Origin: Ignavibacteriales bacterium
GTDB lineage: Bacteria; Bacteroidota; Ignavibacteria; Ignavibacteriales; Melioribacteraceae
Assembly: GCA_016929735.1 (NCBI GenBank)
Contig: JAFGID010000070.1
Span: 1 to 6,568, forward strand
Length of the DNA stretch: 6,568 bases
Direction: 5' to 3'
Positions 1 to 6,322 of this stretch are shown piece by piece. Each line of letters starts with the position of its first letter. Position 1 is the first letter of the stretch. A model generated the notes under the pieces. It worked only from the letters and a program-made list of their open reading frames with translations, had not been told where the DNA came from and ran no database searches. A program made the position numbers and the translations under genes.

Positions 1-429
1 GAAAGACGCGCCCAGCGCCAGGGAAACAAAGATCAATACAATCAGGTATATGGCCAGGCTGCTGAACTGCTTGCGGTACGGGAACAGTCTGTATTCGCGC
101 CAACGTTTTTTTAATATCGCCTTGAGCAGAAGCACGACAACGTAAATTTCCGAAAAAGCAAACGACACCCCGGGAGCCAGGTTGTAAACAGGCAATCTGT
201 AAGGGTCGTTGATTCCTCCTCCGGAAAACAATCCTCCCGGATAATCAAGTATAATTATCAGAAATGCAAACCAAAAATAATCGTTTCTGGACCTCCATAT
301 TGGAATAAATAACAGCAAAATTAACAATCTGTTAAATGCAACCGGAATATAATAGACTAAAAACGCACTTATAATAATCCAAATGATTAACTGTGAAAAT
401 AAGTTTAATTGATATTTTTTTAGATTCAT
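1..429 (-). CDS. Multi-spanning membrane protein, N-terminal part, probable O-antigen polymerase/ligase (runs off left edge)
   Basis: This open frame of 143 codons starts at the ATG at 429-427 and stays open to position 1, so the C-terminus is missing. It is very hydrophobic. Likely membrane segments lie near residues 11-32, 33-45, 51-62, 88-105 and 124-142, with a basic cytoplasmic-looking stretch at 106-121 (KKRWREYR). A Gly/Pro-rich loop at 63-87 (PGGLFSGGG, then NDPYRLP) separates the hydrophobic segments. It sits 34 bp downstream of the flippase gene, the usual neighbourhood of a Wzy polymerase or a Wzy/WaaL-type ligase, which are divergent polytopic proteins. The specific function is inferred from topology and position; the conserved periplasmic loop of that superfamily would lie beyond the window edge. 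No Shine-Dalgarno sequence is visible before the ATG. Composition jumps inside the gene: roughly 24% GC for the first 63 codons and about 50% afterwards. Alternatives are another polytopic polysaccharide protein such as an acyltransferase or an EpsG-like polymerase. Confidence 0.72.
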   Translation of the reverse strand, partial: MNLKKYQLNLFSQLIIWIIISAFLVYYIPVAFNRLLILLLFIPIWRSRNDYFWFAFLIIILDYPGGLFSGGGINDPYRLPVYNLAPGVSFAFSEIYVVVLLLKAILKKRWREYRLFPYRKQFSSLAIYLIVLIFVSLALGASF

Positions 430-463
430 TTATTTAGATAACAAGCTTTTATTTTCATATAAA

Positions 464-1933
464 TTAATTATTTTTATTAATAAATGGAATTTTACTAATT
501 AAAAAAGCTCTTTCATTTTTTTTTGTAAAAAATATCGTGGAACCCGTTAAAATCAATGAAACTGAAAATAATAAAATATTTTTCGAGGGTATAATTGAAA
601 TAATCACGCTACCTGCAATTGAATATATAATAAGAGATAAATTATTTGATCTAAATTTAAAATTTATTTCTTTTTGGAAATAAATAAGAAGTATAATTGA
701 TAAAATAATATAAGTAATAAAATATTTTAAAGCCCAAGCCCACAGCCCTATCAAAGGCGTTAGAATCAAAACAAGCAATAAACTGAAAGTATTATGCCCC
801 AAGCCAAAAGGTATATATTTCTTTATTCTTCCAGTAGGTGTAAATATTAAAGTGAAAACATAAATCCAGGTTCCAAATAAAATTGAAATAAAATGTAATG
901 GTAAATAATCTGCGGCTCTTGCAAATTGGCTCGAATAAAAAAGAGGGATTATTATGCTTCTGAATGCAATTCCCAAAAAAACAAAAGGAATAACCGTGAA
1001 AGTCATCAAACGCAATACATCATTTGCTACTTCTGTAACTTCAATATCTGACTTTGCTTCAGTAAAACGGGGGAATAAATATCCTGATATTGAGGGATAA
1101 ATGAATCCTGCAAACAATCCTGACCAGGCAATAATGGGGCTGTATAGACCAAATTCGCCGATCCCGACAGAATTGATTAAATATGCACGAGAAGCCGCGT
1201 CACAAGCAATTTCAAAATATCCCAAAATCATCCCAATTCCTCCTATGGCTAGAATCTCATAAGAGTAAGTTCGTGATATTTTTGCAATCAGTATATCTTT
1301 TATTCCAAATCCATTTGATCTTAAAACTTTAAAAAAAGCATAATATGCAAACACAACAAAAGTAACTAAAATGGTCAAGCTTAAATTGATTACAACACCA
1401 AGTATGTCAAATTTCAGAACCAGAATAATATAAATTATAAACATCAATACCGAGATGATAATTTCTGATAAGGCAATGAAACTAATCTTTTTATATCCAT
1501 ACAATATTGAACTGGGTATAGACCTTAACACTATAAAAGGAAATAAGGTAAAAGCAATAAGAAAATAATATTTATAAGATGCGTTTCCTAAAAATATCTT
1601 AGCTAAATATTCATTAAATATTAAGCCGCCTAAATATATTAATAATGTTAATGGTAATATTAAAATAAAATAAGTTTTAAGAACATTCAGAACGTCTTGG
1701 TTGTTTTCATTATTTTTTTTTTCAGCTATCAATTTTAGACACCCAGATTCCATTCCAAAAGTAGAGATTGAGGAAAATTTATTTAAAGTGTCTTGTAATT
1801 GCGATACTATTCCAACACCGGTTGTCCCTAAATATAATGCGTTAATTTTCGCTCTGAAAATTCCAATGATAAAAGATATTACTCTTGAACCTGCTAAATA
1901 ACTCGTATTTTTTGCTATATTTCTAAGTTCCAT
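464..1933 (-). CDS. wzx: Wzx-type oligosaccharide flippase (polysaccharide biosynthesis protein)
   Basis: This 489-residue inner-membrane protein is predicted to move undecaprenyl-diphosphate-linked repeat units from the cytoplasmic to the periplasmic face before polymerisation. Its length and pattern of about 14 hydrophobic helices fit the Wzx/MATE-like (MOP) superfamily. Approximate helices are 12-30, 33-58, 85-107, 122-140, 152-174, 176-200, 225-245, 262-285, 309-328, 342-366, 383-400, 402-420, 431-448 and 452-470. The N-terminus is typical of O-antigen translocases: a short amphipathic start (MELRNIAKN), then a conserved turn with ALYLGTTGVGIVSQLQ at about 32-47. Charged residues within or next to the helices (R17, R27, K29, E241, D245, R249) are of the kind expected along the translocation path. 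The ATG lies 1 bp after the glycosyltransferase stop, implying translational coupling. The gene is very AT-rich and carries an A10 tract in codons 71-74. The family call is firm; the substrate cannot be read from the sequence. Confidence 0.93.
   Translation of the reverse strand: MELRNIAKNTSYLAGSRVISFIIGIFRAKINALYLGTTGVGIVSQLQDTLNKFSSISTFGMESGCLKLIAEKKNNENNQDVLNVLKTYFILILPLTLLIYLGGLIFNEYLAKIFLGNASYKYYFLIAFTLFPFIVLRSIPSSILYGYKKISFIALSEIIISVLMFIIYIILVLKFDILGVVINLSLTILVTFVVFAYYAFFKVLRSNGFGIKDILIAKISRTYSYEILAIGGIGMILGYFEIACDAASRAYLINSVGIGEFGLYSPIIAWSGLFAGFIYPSISGYLFPRFTEAKSDIEVTEVANDVLRLMTFTVIPFVFLGIAFRSIIIPLFYSSQFARAADYLPLHFISILFGTWIYVFTLIFTPTGRIKKYIPFGLGHNTFSLLLVLILTPLIGLWAWALKYFITYIILSIILLIYFQKEINFKFRSNNLSLIIYSIAGSVIISIIPSKNILLFSVSLILTGSTIFFTKKNERAFLISKIPFINKNN
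1713..1722 (-). repeat. A10 homopolymer tract inside the flippase gene (codons 71-74)
   Basis: Ten consecutive A residues on the coding strand span codons Glu71-Lys72-Lys73-Asn74 of the flippase. It is the longest mononucleotide run I found in the window, although shorter runs of 8-9 A occur in other genes. A one-base change in length would frameshift the protein at about 15% of its length, so the tract could serve as a phase-variation or transcriptional slippage site. In DNA this AT-rich it could equally be neutral. Confidence 0.6.
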
Positions 1934-1934
1934 A

Positions 1935-2837
1935 TCAAATCATTTTTCTCAATACATAATTGAATGAATAAATTATTAATATTTTTATTGTTACAATTTT
2001 AAGATAAAGTTCGCGCTTTTTTATCAAGTGTATGATCAGATTCTTTAGCAATAACATATATTCTTCATTCGCTATTCTATTTTTATTATGCTTCACATAA
2101 TATTCGAACCCAAGTGTTTCTGAATAACGCCATGTTTTTCTACCCACAATAGTATATGGATCTTGAGATATATTCCCCAAATGCCTTCTGTAAGATGCGG
2201 TTTTTTCATTTACAAACTTCACTTTCGATTTAGATCCGATCAAGAGCCAAAGAAAATAATCTTGAATATATGAATATTTTTTTTTATGGGATTCCTTTAA
2301 CCAATCACTTATTAATTCTCTTTTAAAACATACAGTTAAAGTATTTATACAATTACCATATTTTATTAATTTATATAAAATATCGCCTTCATAATTTATC
2401 TTAGCTTTAAATATATTTTGATCTTCACTCGGTAATGTTTCACCTGTATGATTTACGACTTCTATATCTGAATATATTAATCCATACTCTTGATTTGATT
2501 TCAGAAAGTCCACCTGTTTTTGCAGCTTAAAACAGTCATTCCAGTAATCATCGCCTTCACAAATAGCTATATATTGCCCCTGACAATTATTTAAAACATT
2601 TATAAAATTCTTAGAAGCACCTATATTACGTTTATTTAAAATCAATTTAATTTTATCGGGATATTTTGTTTTATATGAAACACATATTTCACGAGTTTTA
2701 TCGGTAGAGCAATCTTCCCCAATTACCAAAACGTAATTAAAATCTGTTTTTTGAAATAAAACACTTTCGATTGTTCGTGCAATATATTTTTCATGGTTGA
2801 AAGTAATTGAACAAATACTTACTTCAATATTTTTCAT
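1935..2837 (-). CDS. Family 2 (GT-A fold) glycosyltransferase
   Basis: This 300-residue cytoplasmic or peripheral membrane enzyme is predicted to transfer a sugar from a nucleotide donor to the growing lipid-linked repeat unit. The GT2 signature is clear. The N-terminal strand and loop VSICSITFNHEKYI occupy about 6-19, and the nucleotide-binding acidic pair E41-D42 lies in GEDCSTDKT. The metal-binding DXD-like motif is EGDDYW at 94-99. The likely acceptor base is D193 in IQDYFLW, and YRRHLGNIS at 216-224 matches the late Arg/His loop common in this subgroup. The C-terminal 25 or so residues are hydrophobic and basic (ending VLRKMI) and may be a membrane-associating helix. The ATG at 2837 lies 21 bp after the reductase stop in an AT-rich leader without a recognisable Shine-Dalgarno. 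The gene is among the most AT-rich parts of the window and holds an A9 run in Lys185-187. Donor, acceptor and linkage cannot be assigned from the sequence. Confidence 0.93.
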   Translation of the reverse strand: MKNIEVSICSITFNHEKYIARTIESVLFQKTDFNYVLVIGEDCSTDKTREICVSYKTKYPDKIKLILNKRNIGASKNFINVLNNCQGQYIAICEGDDYWNDCFKLQKQVDFLKSNQEYGLIYSDIEVVNHTGETLPSEDQNIFKAKINYEGDILYKLIKYGNCINTLTVCFKRELISDWLKESHKKKYSYIQDYFLWLLIGSKSKVKFVNEKTASYRRHLGNISQDPYTIVGRKTWRYSETLGFEYYVKHNKNRIANEEYMLLLKNLIIHLIKKRELYLKIVTIKILIIYSFNYVLRKMI

Positions 2838-2858
2838 TTAAACTAATTAGTTGATTTA

Positions 2859-3563
2859 TTAATAAAGTGAACCATTTAATTCAATCGAACTTCCGTTTAC
2901 ATAATCAGTGGCGATAAGAAACTGAATAGCATTAAATATGTTCTGCGGATCACCAAATTTATTTGTAGGTAATCGTTTTTTTATAGAATCTTGAATTTGA
3001 GGAGAAACTTCAGCAATCATCCCAATATTAAAATACCCCAAATTCAAATTATTTATTGTGATTCCTTTTTCAGCATTTTCAACGGCAATACTTTTCGCAA
3101 GTCCCGTAAGAGCGGATTTTGAGGCCGCGTAAGCGCTCGTCCCTTGCACTCCTATTTTGGCAACCACCGACGAGAGATTGATGATCCTGCCATAGTTTTG
3201 TTCCCTCATTATCGGGAGGACATTGTGGATCAGATTGAACGTGCCAATCAAATTGGTCTCTATTACGTTCGTCCATTTATTAATATCAGACTTGTGAGCG
3301 AAAGAATTATAATTAATGGAAGCGCAATTAATAAGGACAATTTTATTTAAATTCAATTTAATTTTATCAATCCAATCATGAACTTCAACATGATTGCATA
3401 TATTCACCTTTGTTAAATACTTCAGATATTTTTCGTTTGGAGTTGTTTGATAGTATGTGCCAAAAACATGCCCGTCTGCATCTGTAAACTTATCGATCAA
3501 ATATTTCCCGATTCCCCGAGAGGCACCTGATATTATAATTGATTGTGTTTTTTTTATGTCCAT
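2859..3563 (-). CDS. FabG-like short-chain dehydrogenase/reductase, probable 3-oxoacyl thioester reductase
   Basis: This 234-residue NAD(P)H-dependent classical SDR has a cofactor motif SGASRGIG at 12-19 (usual first Thr replaced by Ser) and an NCAS motif at 79-82 in place of NNAG. The catalytic tetrad is N104, S132, Y145 and K149 (YAASK), and the C-terminal stretch is SSIELNGSL. The usual PG after the catalytic helix reads LGYFNIGM (175-182). Basic R16 next to the glycine motif suggests NADPH. Given its position after a KAS III gene, the likely reaction is 3-oxoacyl-ACP (or -CoA) to 3-hydroxyacyl; a sugar or other ketone substrate is possible. I chose the ATG at 3563 because it puts the glycine motif at the normal distance from the N-terminus and gives a 10-bp overlap with the upstream stop. 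The frame extends to an ATG at 3584 and a TTG at 3590, which would add an unlikely Cys-rich leader. An A8 run spans codons 3-6. GC is near 58% around the active-site codons but roughly 27-33% in sampled flanking parts. Confidence 0.9.
   Translation of the reverse strand: MDIKKTQSIIISGASRGIGKYLIDKFTDADGHVFGTYYQTTPNEKYLKYLTKVNICNHVEVHDWIDKIKLNLNKIVLINCASINYNSFAHKSDINKWTNVIETNLIGTFNLIHNVLPIMREQNYGRIINLSSVVAKIGVQGTSAYAASKSALTGLAKSIAVENAEKGITINNLNLGYFNIGMIAEVSPQIQDSIKKRLPTNKFGDPQNIFNAIQFLIATDYVNGSSIELNGSLY
3548..3555 (-). repeat. A8 tract at the start of the reductase gene
   Basis: Eight consecutive A residues on the coding strand run from the last base of codon 3 to the first base of codon 6 of the reductase, just after the point where the upstream KAS III stop codon overlaps it. 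Slippage here would abolish nearly the whole reductase without touching the synthase reading frame. Whether its length varies cannot be seen from one sequence. Confidence 0.5.
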
Positions 3564-4546
3564 TTTATAACAGATGCACCCCATGTCCAACCTGAACCTA
3601 CAGCTGCAAATAGAATAATATTATTTTTTTTTATTTTCCCGGATTTGTTTAATTCATCAAGGAGTATCGGGATAGTGCCAGCTGAAGTATTTGCATACCG
3701 ATCCATATTGGTCATAACTTTTTCAAAGGGCAAGCCGATTAACCTTGCGGTTTCCTTCAATATCCGGATGCTGGGCTGATGGGGAATCATGAAATCAATA
3801 TCATCAATGCTGAGATTTGCATCCTTTAAAACTTCAGACACGGCCATAGGTATCACTTTTGTAGCTGTATTATAAACTTCTCGGCCATTCATTTCAAAAT
3901 ATTGCAGTTTTTTTTCAATGTTCTCCCTGGTCAATGGATTTTCCGATCCGCCACCAGGTACTGTGAAATTGAATTTCCCCCTGCCGTCGGAATATAATTT
4001 AAACGCAAGAAAACCGGCATTCCCCTCCGTATGGGTCAGGACCGCAGCTCCAGCCCCGTCGCCAAAGAAAACGCACTCTCTTTGGCTCCAGTCCGTGATC
4101 CTGGAAAAAGTATCCGCCCCTATTAGCAATACGTATTTGTAAACGCTACTGGCGATAAACTGCGCAGCAGTCGATAACCCGAATAAAAAGCCTGAACATA
4201 CTGCGCTCAAGTCAAAAGCAACTGCGTTATATGCTTTTAATTTGTCTTGGACAATACACGCAGTGGATGGGGCCAATCGATCCGGAGTCGCAGTGGCTAC
4301 AATAATTAAATCTATTTCATTGACAGATATCCCTGCACTTTTAATGGCTGCTAGTCCAGCTTGAGCAGCCAAGTCACTGGTCGCTTGGTTAGGTGAGGCA
4401 ATTCTCCTTTCCTTGATACCTAGGTTTTCTTGGATCCATTGGTCACTGGTACTGACGATAGATTCCAAATATTGATTCGTATAAATCTTTTCTGGCAAAT
4501 AAGATCCAGTTCCAACTATTGATACTTTTTTTACAAATTGCTTCAT
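3554..4546 (-). CDS. Beta-ketoacyl-ACP synthase III (FabH-like), probably dedicated to sugar acyl-group synthesis
   Basis: This 330-residue thiolase-fold enzyme has the full length and complete triad of KAS III: C117 in FDLSAVCSGF, H256 in MIPHQ, and N286 in YANTSAG. Other family marks are VGTGSYLPEK at 11-20, SDQWI at 34-38 followed by GIKERRIA, FGDGAGAAVL at 161-170, and the terminal GSGWTWGA at 317-324. FabH enzymes condense an acyl-CoA primer, usually acetyl-CoA, with malonyl-ACP to give 3-oxoacyl-ACP. The intact Cys-His-Asn triad favours condensation over the acyl-transfer role of some KAS III relatives. The gene lies between polysaccharide genes with no plsX, fabD, fabF or acpP beside it, so it is probably a pathway-specific paralogue rather than the housekeeping fabH. 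Its ATG is 9 bp after the acyltransferase stop, with a weak purine-rich leader, and its 3' end overlaps the reductase by 10 bp. Long A runs occur at 3624-3632 (A9, Ile305-Asn308) and 3908-3915 (A8). Primer chain length cannot be judged. Confidence 0.93.
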   Translation of the reverse strand: MKQFVKKVSIVGTGSYLPEKIYTNQYLESIVSTSDQWIQENLGIKERRIASPNQATSDLAAQAGLAAIKSAGISVNEIDLIIVATATPDRLAPSTACIVQDKLKAYNAVAFDLSAVCSGFLFGLSTAAQFIASSVYKYVLLIGADTFSRITDWSQRECVFFGDGAGAAVLTHTEGNAGFLAFKLYSDGRGKFNFTVPGGGSENPLTRENIEKKLQYFEMNGREVYNTATKVIPMAVSEVLKDANLSIDDIDFMIPHQPSIRILKETARLIGLPFEKVMTNMDRYANTSAGTIPILLDELNKSGKIKKNNIILFAAVGSGWTWGASVIKWT

Positions 4547-4555
4547 ATTTTTATC

Positions 4556-5107
4556 TTATTTCAATTTTTTTTCTAGATCTAAAATTATTTTTTTATTTCT
4601 TTCTTTAATGAATTTTGCAGGTATTCCCGCAAATATTTTCCAGGGAGGAATATGCCCTTTAATTAATGAAAGTGAACCCAATACTGAGCCAACATCTAAA
4701 AGTGAACCCGGCAAAATTATTGCCCCGCTTCCAACCAGCGAATGTTTTTTCAGAATAATTTGTCCCTTTTCAATTTTTCTAAATTCGTCTGGAACTGTGG
4801 GGTTAGTAAGAGCATTCCCTAAATAATCATCTGAAGCAGAATAAATGGATACGCGAGATGAAAGTCCAGAAAAATCTTCCATAAGAATCCCAGCTTCCCC
4901 GAATAACCCACAAAAAACAGCAATGTGAACATATGATCCAATTTCGATTTTTCCAGATAAAACGCAAAAATCATCAATCCGCACATTATTTCCAATTATT
5001 ATTTTCTCGGGGTTGTAAATGCTCGCTTTCCTACTTACTAAAACATTATCCCCAAATTCTTTAAATCCTACCAAAATCAACTCTTCAGGTGTATAAAAAG
5101 AACTCAT
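4556..5107 (-). CDS. Hexapeptide-repeat (left-handed beta-helix) acyltransferase, candidate sugar N-acyltransferase
   Basis: This 183-residue cytoplasmic enzyme has the imperfect [LIV]-G-X4 repeats of a left-handed beta-helix in two blocks. The first runs from about 26 to 92 (IIIGNNVRIDDFCVL, then IEIGSYVHIAVFCGLFG) and the second from about 116 to 165 (ILKKHSLVGSGAIILPG, ending IFAGIPAKFIKER). A loop at 88-112 (YSASDDY, then TNPTVP) interrupts the coil, as in sugar acyltransferases, where it covers the active site. A charged helix rich in Lys, Glu and Leu closes the C-terminus. Such proteins act as trimers with acyl-CoA or acyl-ACP donors. Position directly after a sugar aminotransferase and before KAS III and SDR genes suggests N-acylation of the new amino sugar, possibly with a 3-hydroxyacyl group; simple O- or N-acetylation is the alternative. 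Only H61, H122 and H152 are present, and none sits in the loop after the first coil block, so the catalytic base is uncertain. The ATG overlaps the upstream TGA (ATGA) and has a strong Shine-Dalgarno. Confidence 0.9.
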   Translation of the reverse strand: MSSFYTPEELILVGFKEFGDNVLVSRKASIYNPEKIIIGNNVRIDDFCVLSGKIEIGSYVHIAVFCGLFGEAGILMEDFSGLSSRVSIYSASDDYLGNALTNPTVPDEFRKIEKGQIILKKHSLVGSGAIILPGSLLDVGSVLGSLSLIKGHIPPWKIFAGIPAKFIKERNKKIILDLEKKLK

Positions 5108-6225
5108 GATTTCCTCTCCTTATAATTTTGCATTACGCTAACAATCATATTCAATTCTTTCGTAGAAAGATCAGGAAAAATCGGCAGACATATCACTTCC
5201 TCTGCCATTTTTTCTGCAATCGGCATTTTCCCAGGTTGAGCGGATTCCATGCTGCGATATGTTGGAAGCTGGCTGATCAGGGGGTAGAAATATCGCCTGC
5301 CGTAAATATCGTGTTTCTTCAATTCTTCATAAACCGCATCTCGTGTTTTTCCATATTTATCTTTATCTATCAAGATGGGGAAATAAGGATAGCATTGCTT
5401 TACCCCAGGAAAATCCTCTAGGTAAGTAAGGCCGGCTATGCCTTTCAGTCCTTCGCGGTATTGCTCGGCAATTTCCTTCCGCTTGGCGATCGCCTGGTCC
5501 ACATATTTCAACTGGAGCAAACCCAAGGCTGCTTGCATTTCATTCATCTTAGCATTGATGCCGGGAGTGACAACCGTAGTTTCACTTAAAAAACCGAAGT
5601 TTTTCAGGTTGTCAATCCGCTTTTTGGTGGATTCATCGTGGCAGACAATGGCACCGCCTTCAAAGGTCGTATAAACCTTGGTAGCGTGGAAGCTCATGAC
5701 CGAAAGATCGCCAAAGTGCAATACCGGGATATCTTTGATAGTCACACCAAAAGTATGGCAGGCATCGTAGATTACTTTCAATCCATAAGTATCCGCGATC
5801 TCTTTGATGCGAGTTACATTGCAGGGATTGCCATATACATGCACAGGCAGGATAGCTGTGGTATTTGGTGTAATTGCTGCCTCGATTTTGTTGGGATCAA
5901 GATTAAATGAATTGGGATCGATATCTACAAAAACGGGCTTGATTCCGTTCCACCACAACGCGTGGGTTGTAGCTACAAAACTAAAGGGGGTAGTAATCAC
6001 TTCACCAGTGATCTTCAAAGCCTGCAAGGCAGTAATTAAAGCCAGAGTACCATTGGAGAAAAGCGAAATGTATTTCACTCCCAAGTACTCGCCAAGCTTC
6101 TGTTCCAACTCCTTATGAAACTGCCCGTTGTTGGTCAGCCATTTTGAATCCCAGATCTTTTTCAAATATTCCTGAAACTCTTCTAAAGGTGGCAAAAAAG
6201 GGCGGGTTACAAATATTTTTTCCAT
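5104..6225 (-). CDS. DegT/DnrJ/EryC1/StrS family PLP-dependent nucleotide-sugar aminotransferase (VioA/DesI/AntC-like)
   Basis: This 373-residue fold-type I aminotransferase converts a keto sugar nucleotide to an amino sugar, normally using glutamate. The catalytic Lys is K183 in SFHATKVYTTFEGGA, and D154 (VIYDACH) pairs with the PLP ring nitrogen. SNGT at 57-60 binds the cofactor phosphate, and GINAKMNEMQAA at 223-234 is the conserved segment contributed across the dimer. The N-terminus (TRPFLPPLEEF, then WLTNNGQFHKELE) is typical of enzymes acting on dTDP-4-keto-6-deoxyglucose. The HATK...TFEGG form of the Lys motif resembles VioA/DesI/AntC-type C4 aminotransferases more than the FdtB/QdtB C3 type, so dTDP-4-amino-4,6-dideoxyglucose (viosamine, Qui4N) is a reasonable but unproven product. 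The ATG at 6225 is preceded by AGGAAGAG about 10 bases upstream. It is the first gene after a 153-bp gap and overlaps the acyltransferase by ATGA. GC is about 48% in sampled stretches, well above the distal genes. The thymidylyltransferase and dehydratase supplying the substrate are not in the window. Confidence 0.95.
   Translation of the reverse strand: MEKIFVTRPFLPPLEEFQEYLKKIWDSKWLTNNGQFHKELEQKLGEYLGVKYISLFSNGTLALITALQALKITGEVITTPFSFVATTHALWWNGIKPVFVDIDPNSFNLDPNKIEAAITPNTTAILPVHVYGNPCNVTRIKEIADTYGLKVIYDACHTFGVTIKDIPVLHFGDLSVMSFHATKVYTTFEGGAIVCHDESTKKRIDNLKNFGFLSETTVVTPGINAKMNEMQAALGLLQLKYVDQAIAKRKEIAEQYREGLKGIAGLTYLEDFPGVKQCYPYFPILIDKDKYGKTRDAVYEELKKHDIYGRRYFYPLISQLPTYRSMESAQPGKMPIAEKMAEEVICLPIFPDLSTKELNMIVSVMQNYKERKS
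5113..5120 (-). promoter_or_regulatory. Strong Shine-Dalgarno for the 4556-5107 acyltransferase
   Basis: AGGAGAGG lies inside the end of the aminotransferase gene, with AGGAG 8 bases before the ATG at 5107. Together with the ATGA stop/start overlap it fixes this start and points to coupled translation of aminotransferase and acyltransferase. It is the clearest ribosome binding site in the window; the other starts have weak or no such signal. Confidence 0.8.
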
Positions 6226-6246
6226 TTAGTTTACACTCTTCCTTTT

Positions 6247-6262
6247 TTTTTGATATCAAAAA
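6247..6262. promoter_or_regulatory. Perfect 16-bp palindrome in the aminotransferase leader
   Basis: TTTTTGATATCAAAAA reads identically on both strands and is centred about 30 bases upstream of the aminotransferase ATG, downstream of the candidate promoter. Such a site could bind a dimeric regulator, but an AT-rich leader can produce one by chance. It has no spacer to form a hairpin loop, which argues against a terminator. Confidence 0.35.
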
Positions 6263-6291
6263 GTTCTATACACGATTAATTTATTTTTTTT

Positions 6292-6322
6292 ATTATAATG
6301 TATATCCACATTCTACAGTCAC
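6292..6322 (-). promoter_or_regulatory. Candidate sigma-70-like promoter for the aminotransferase operon
   Basis: On the minus strand a perfect TATAAT lies at 6297-6292, about 65 bases upstream of the aminotransferase ATG. It is preceded after 19 bases by GTGACT at 6322-6317, which matches TTGACA at four of six positions. The spacing is longer than the ideal 17. This is the only intergenic space over 40 bp in the window, so it is the natural place for a promoter, but AT-rich sequence gives TATAAT often. The upstream acyltransferase gene could also read through. Confidence 0.3.

Noticed and set aside
3079..3276. A 65-codon minus-strand frame nested in the SDR gene
   Set aside because: It is an alternative frame over the GC-richer active-site patch, where stops are rarer. 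The SDR frame carries all the conserved residues.
3554..4546. Housekeeping fabH of a fatty acid synthesis operon
   Set aside because: Neighbours are sugar and polysaccharide genes; no plsX, fabD, acpP or fabF lies nearby. The catalytic triad is that of a normal KAS III, so this rests on context only.
5804..6118. A 104-codon plus-strand open frame opposite the aminotransferase
   Set aside because: It lies entirely antisense to a gene with complete family motifs, has no recognisable domain, and reflects codon bias on the opposite strand. The other plus-strand frames over the genes were dropped for the same reason.
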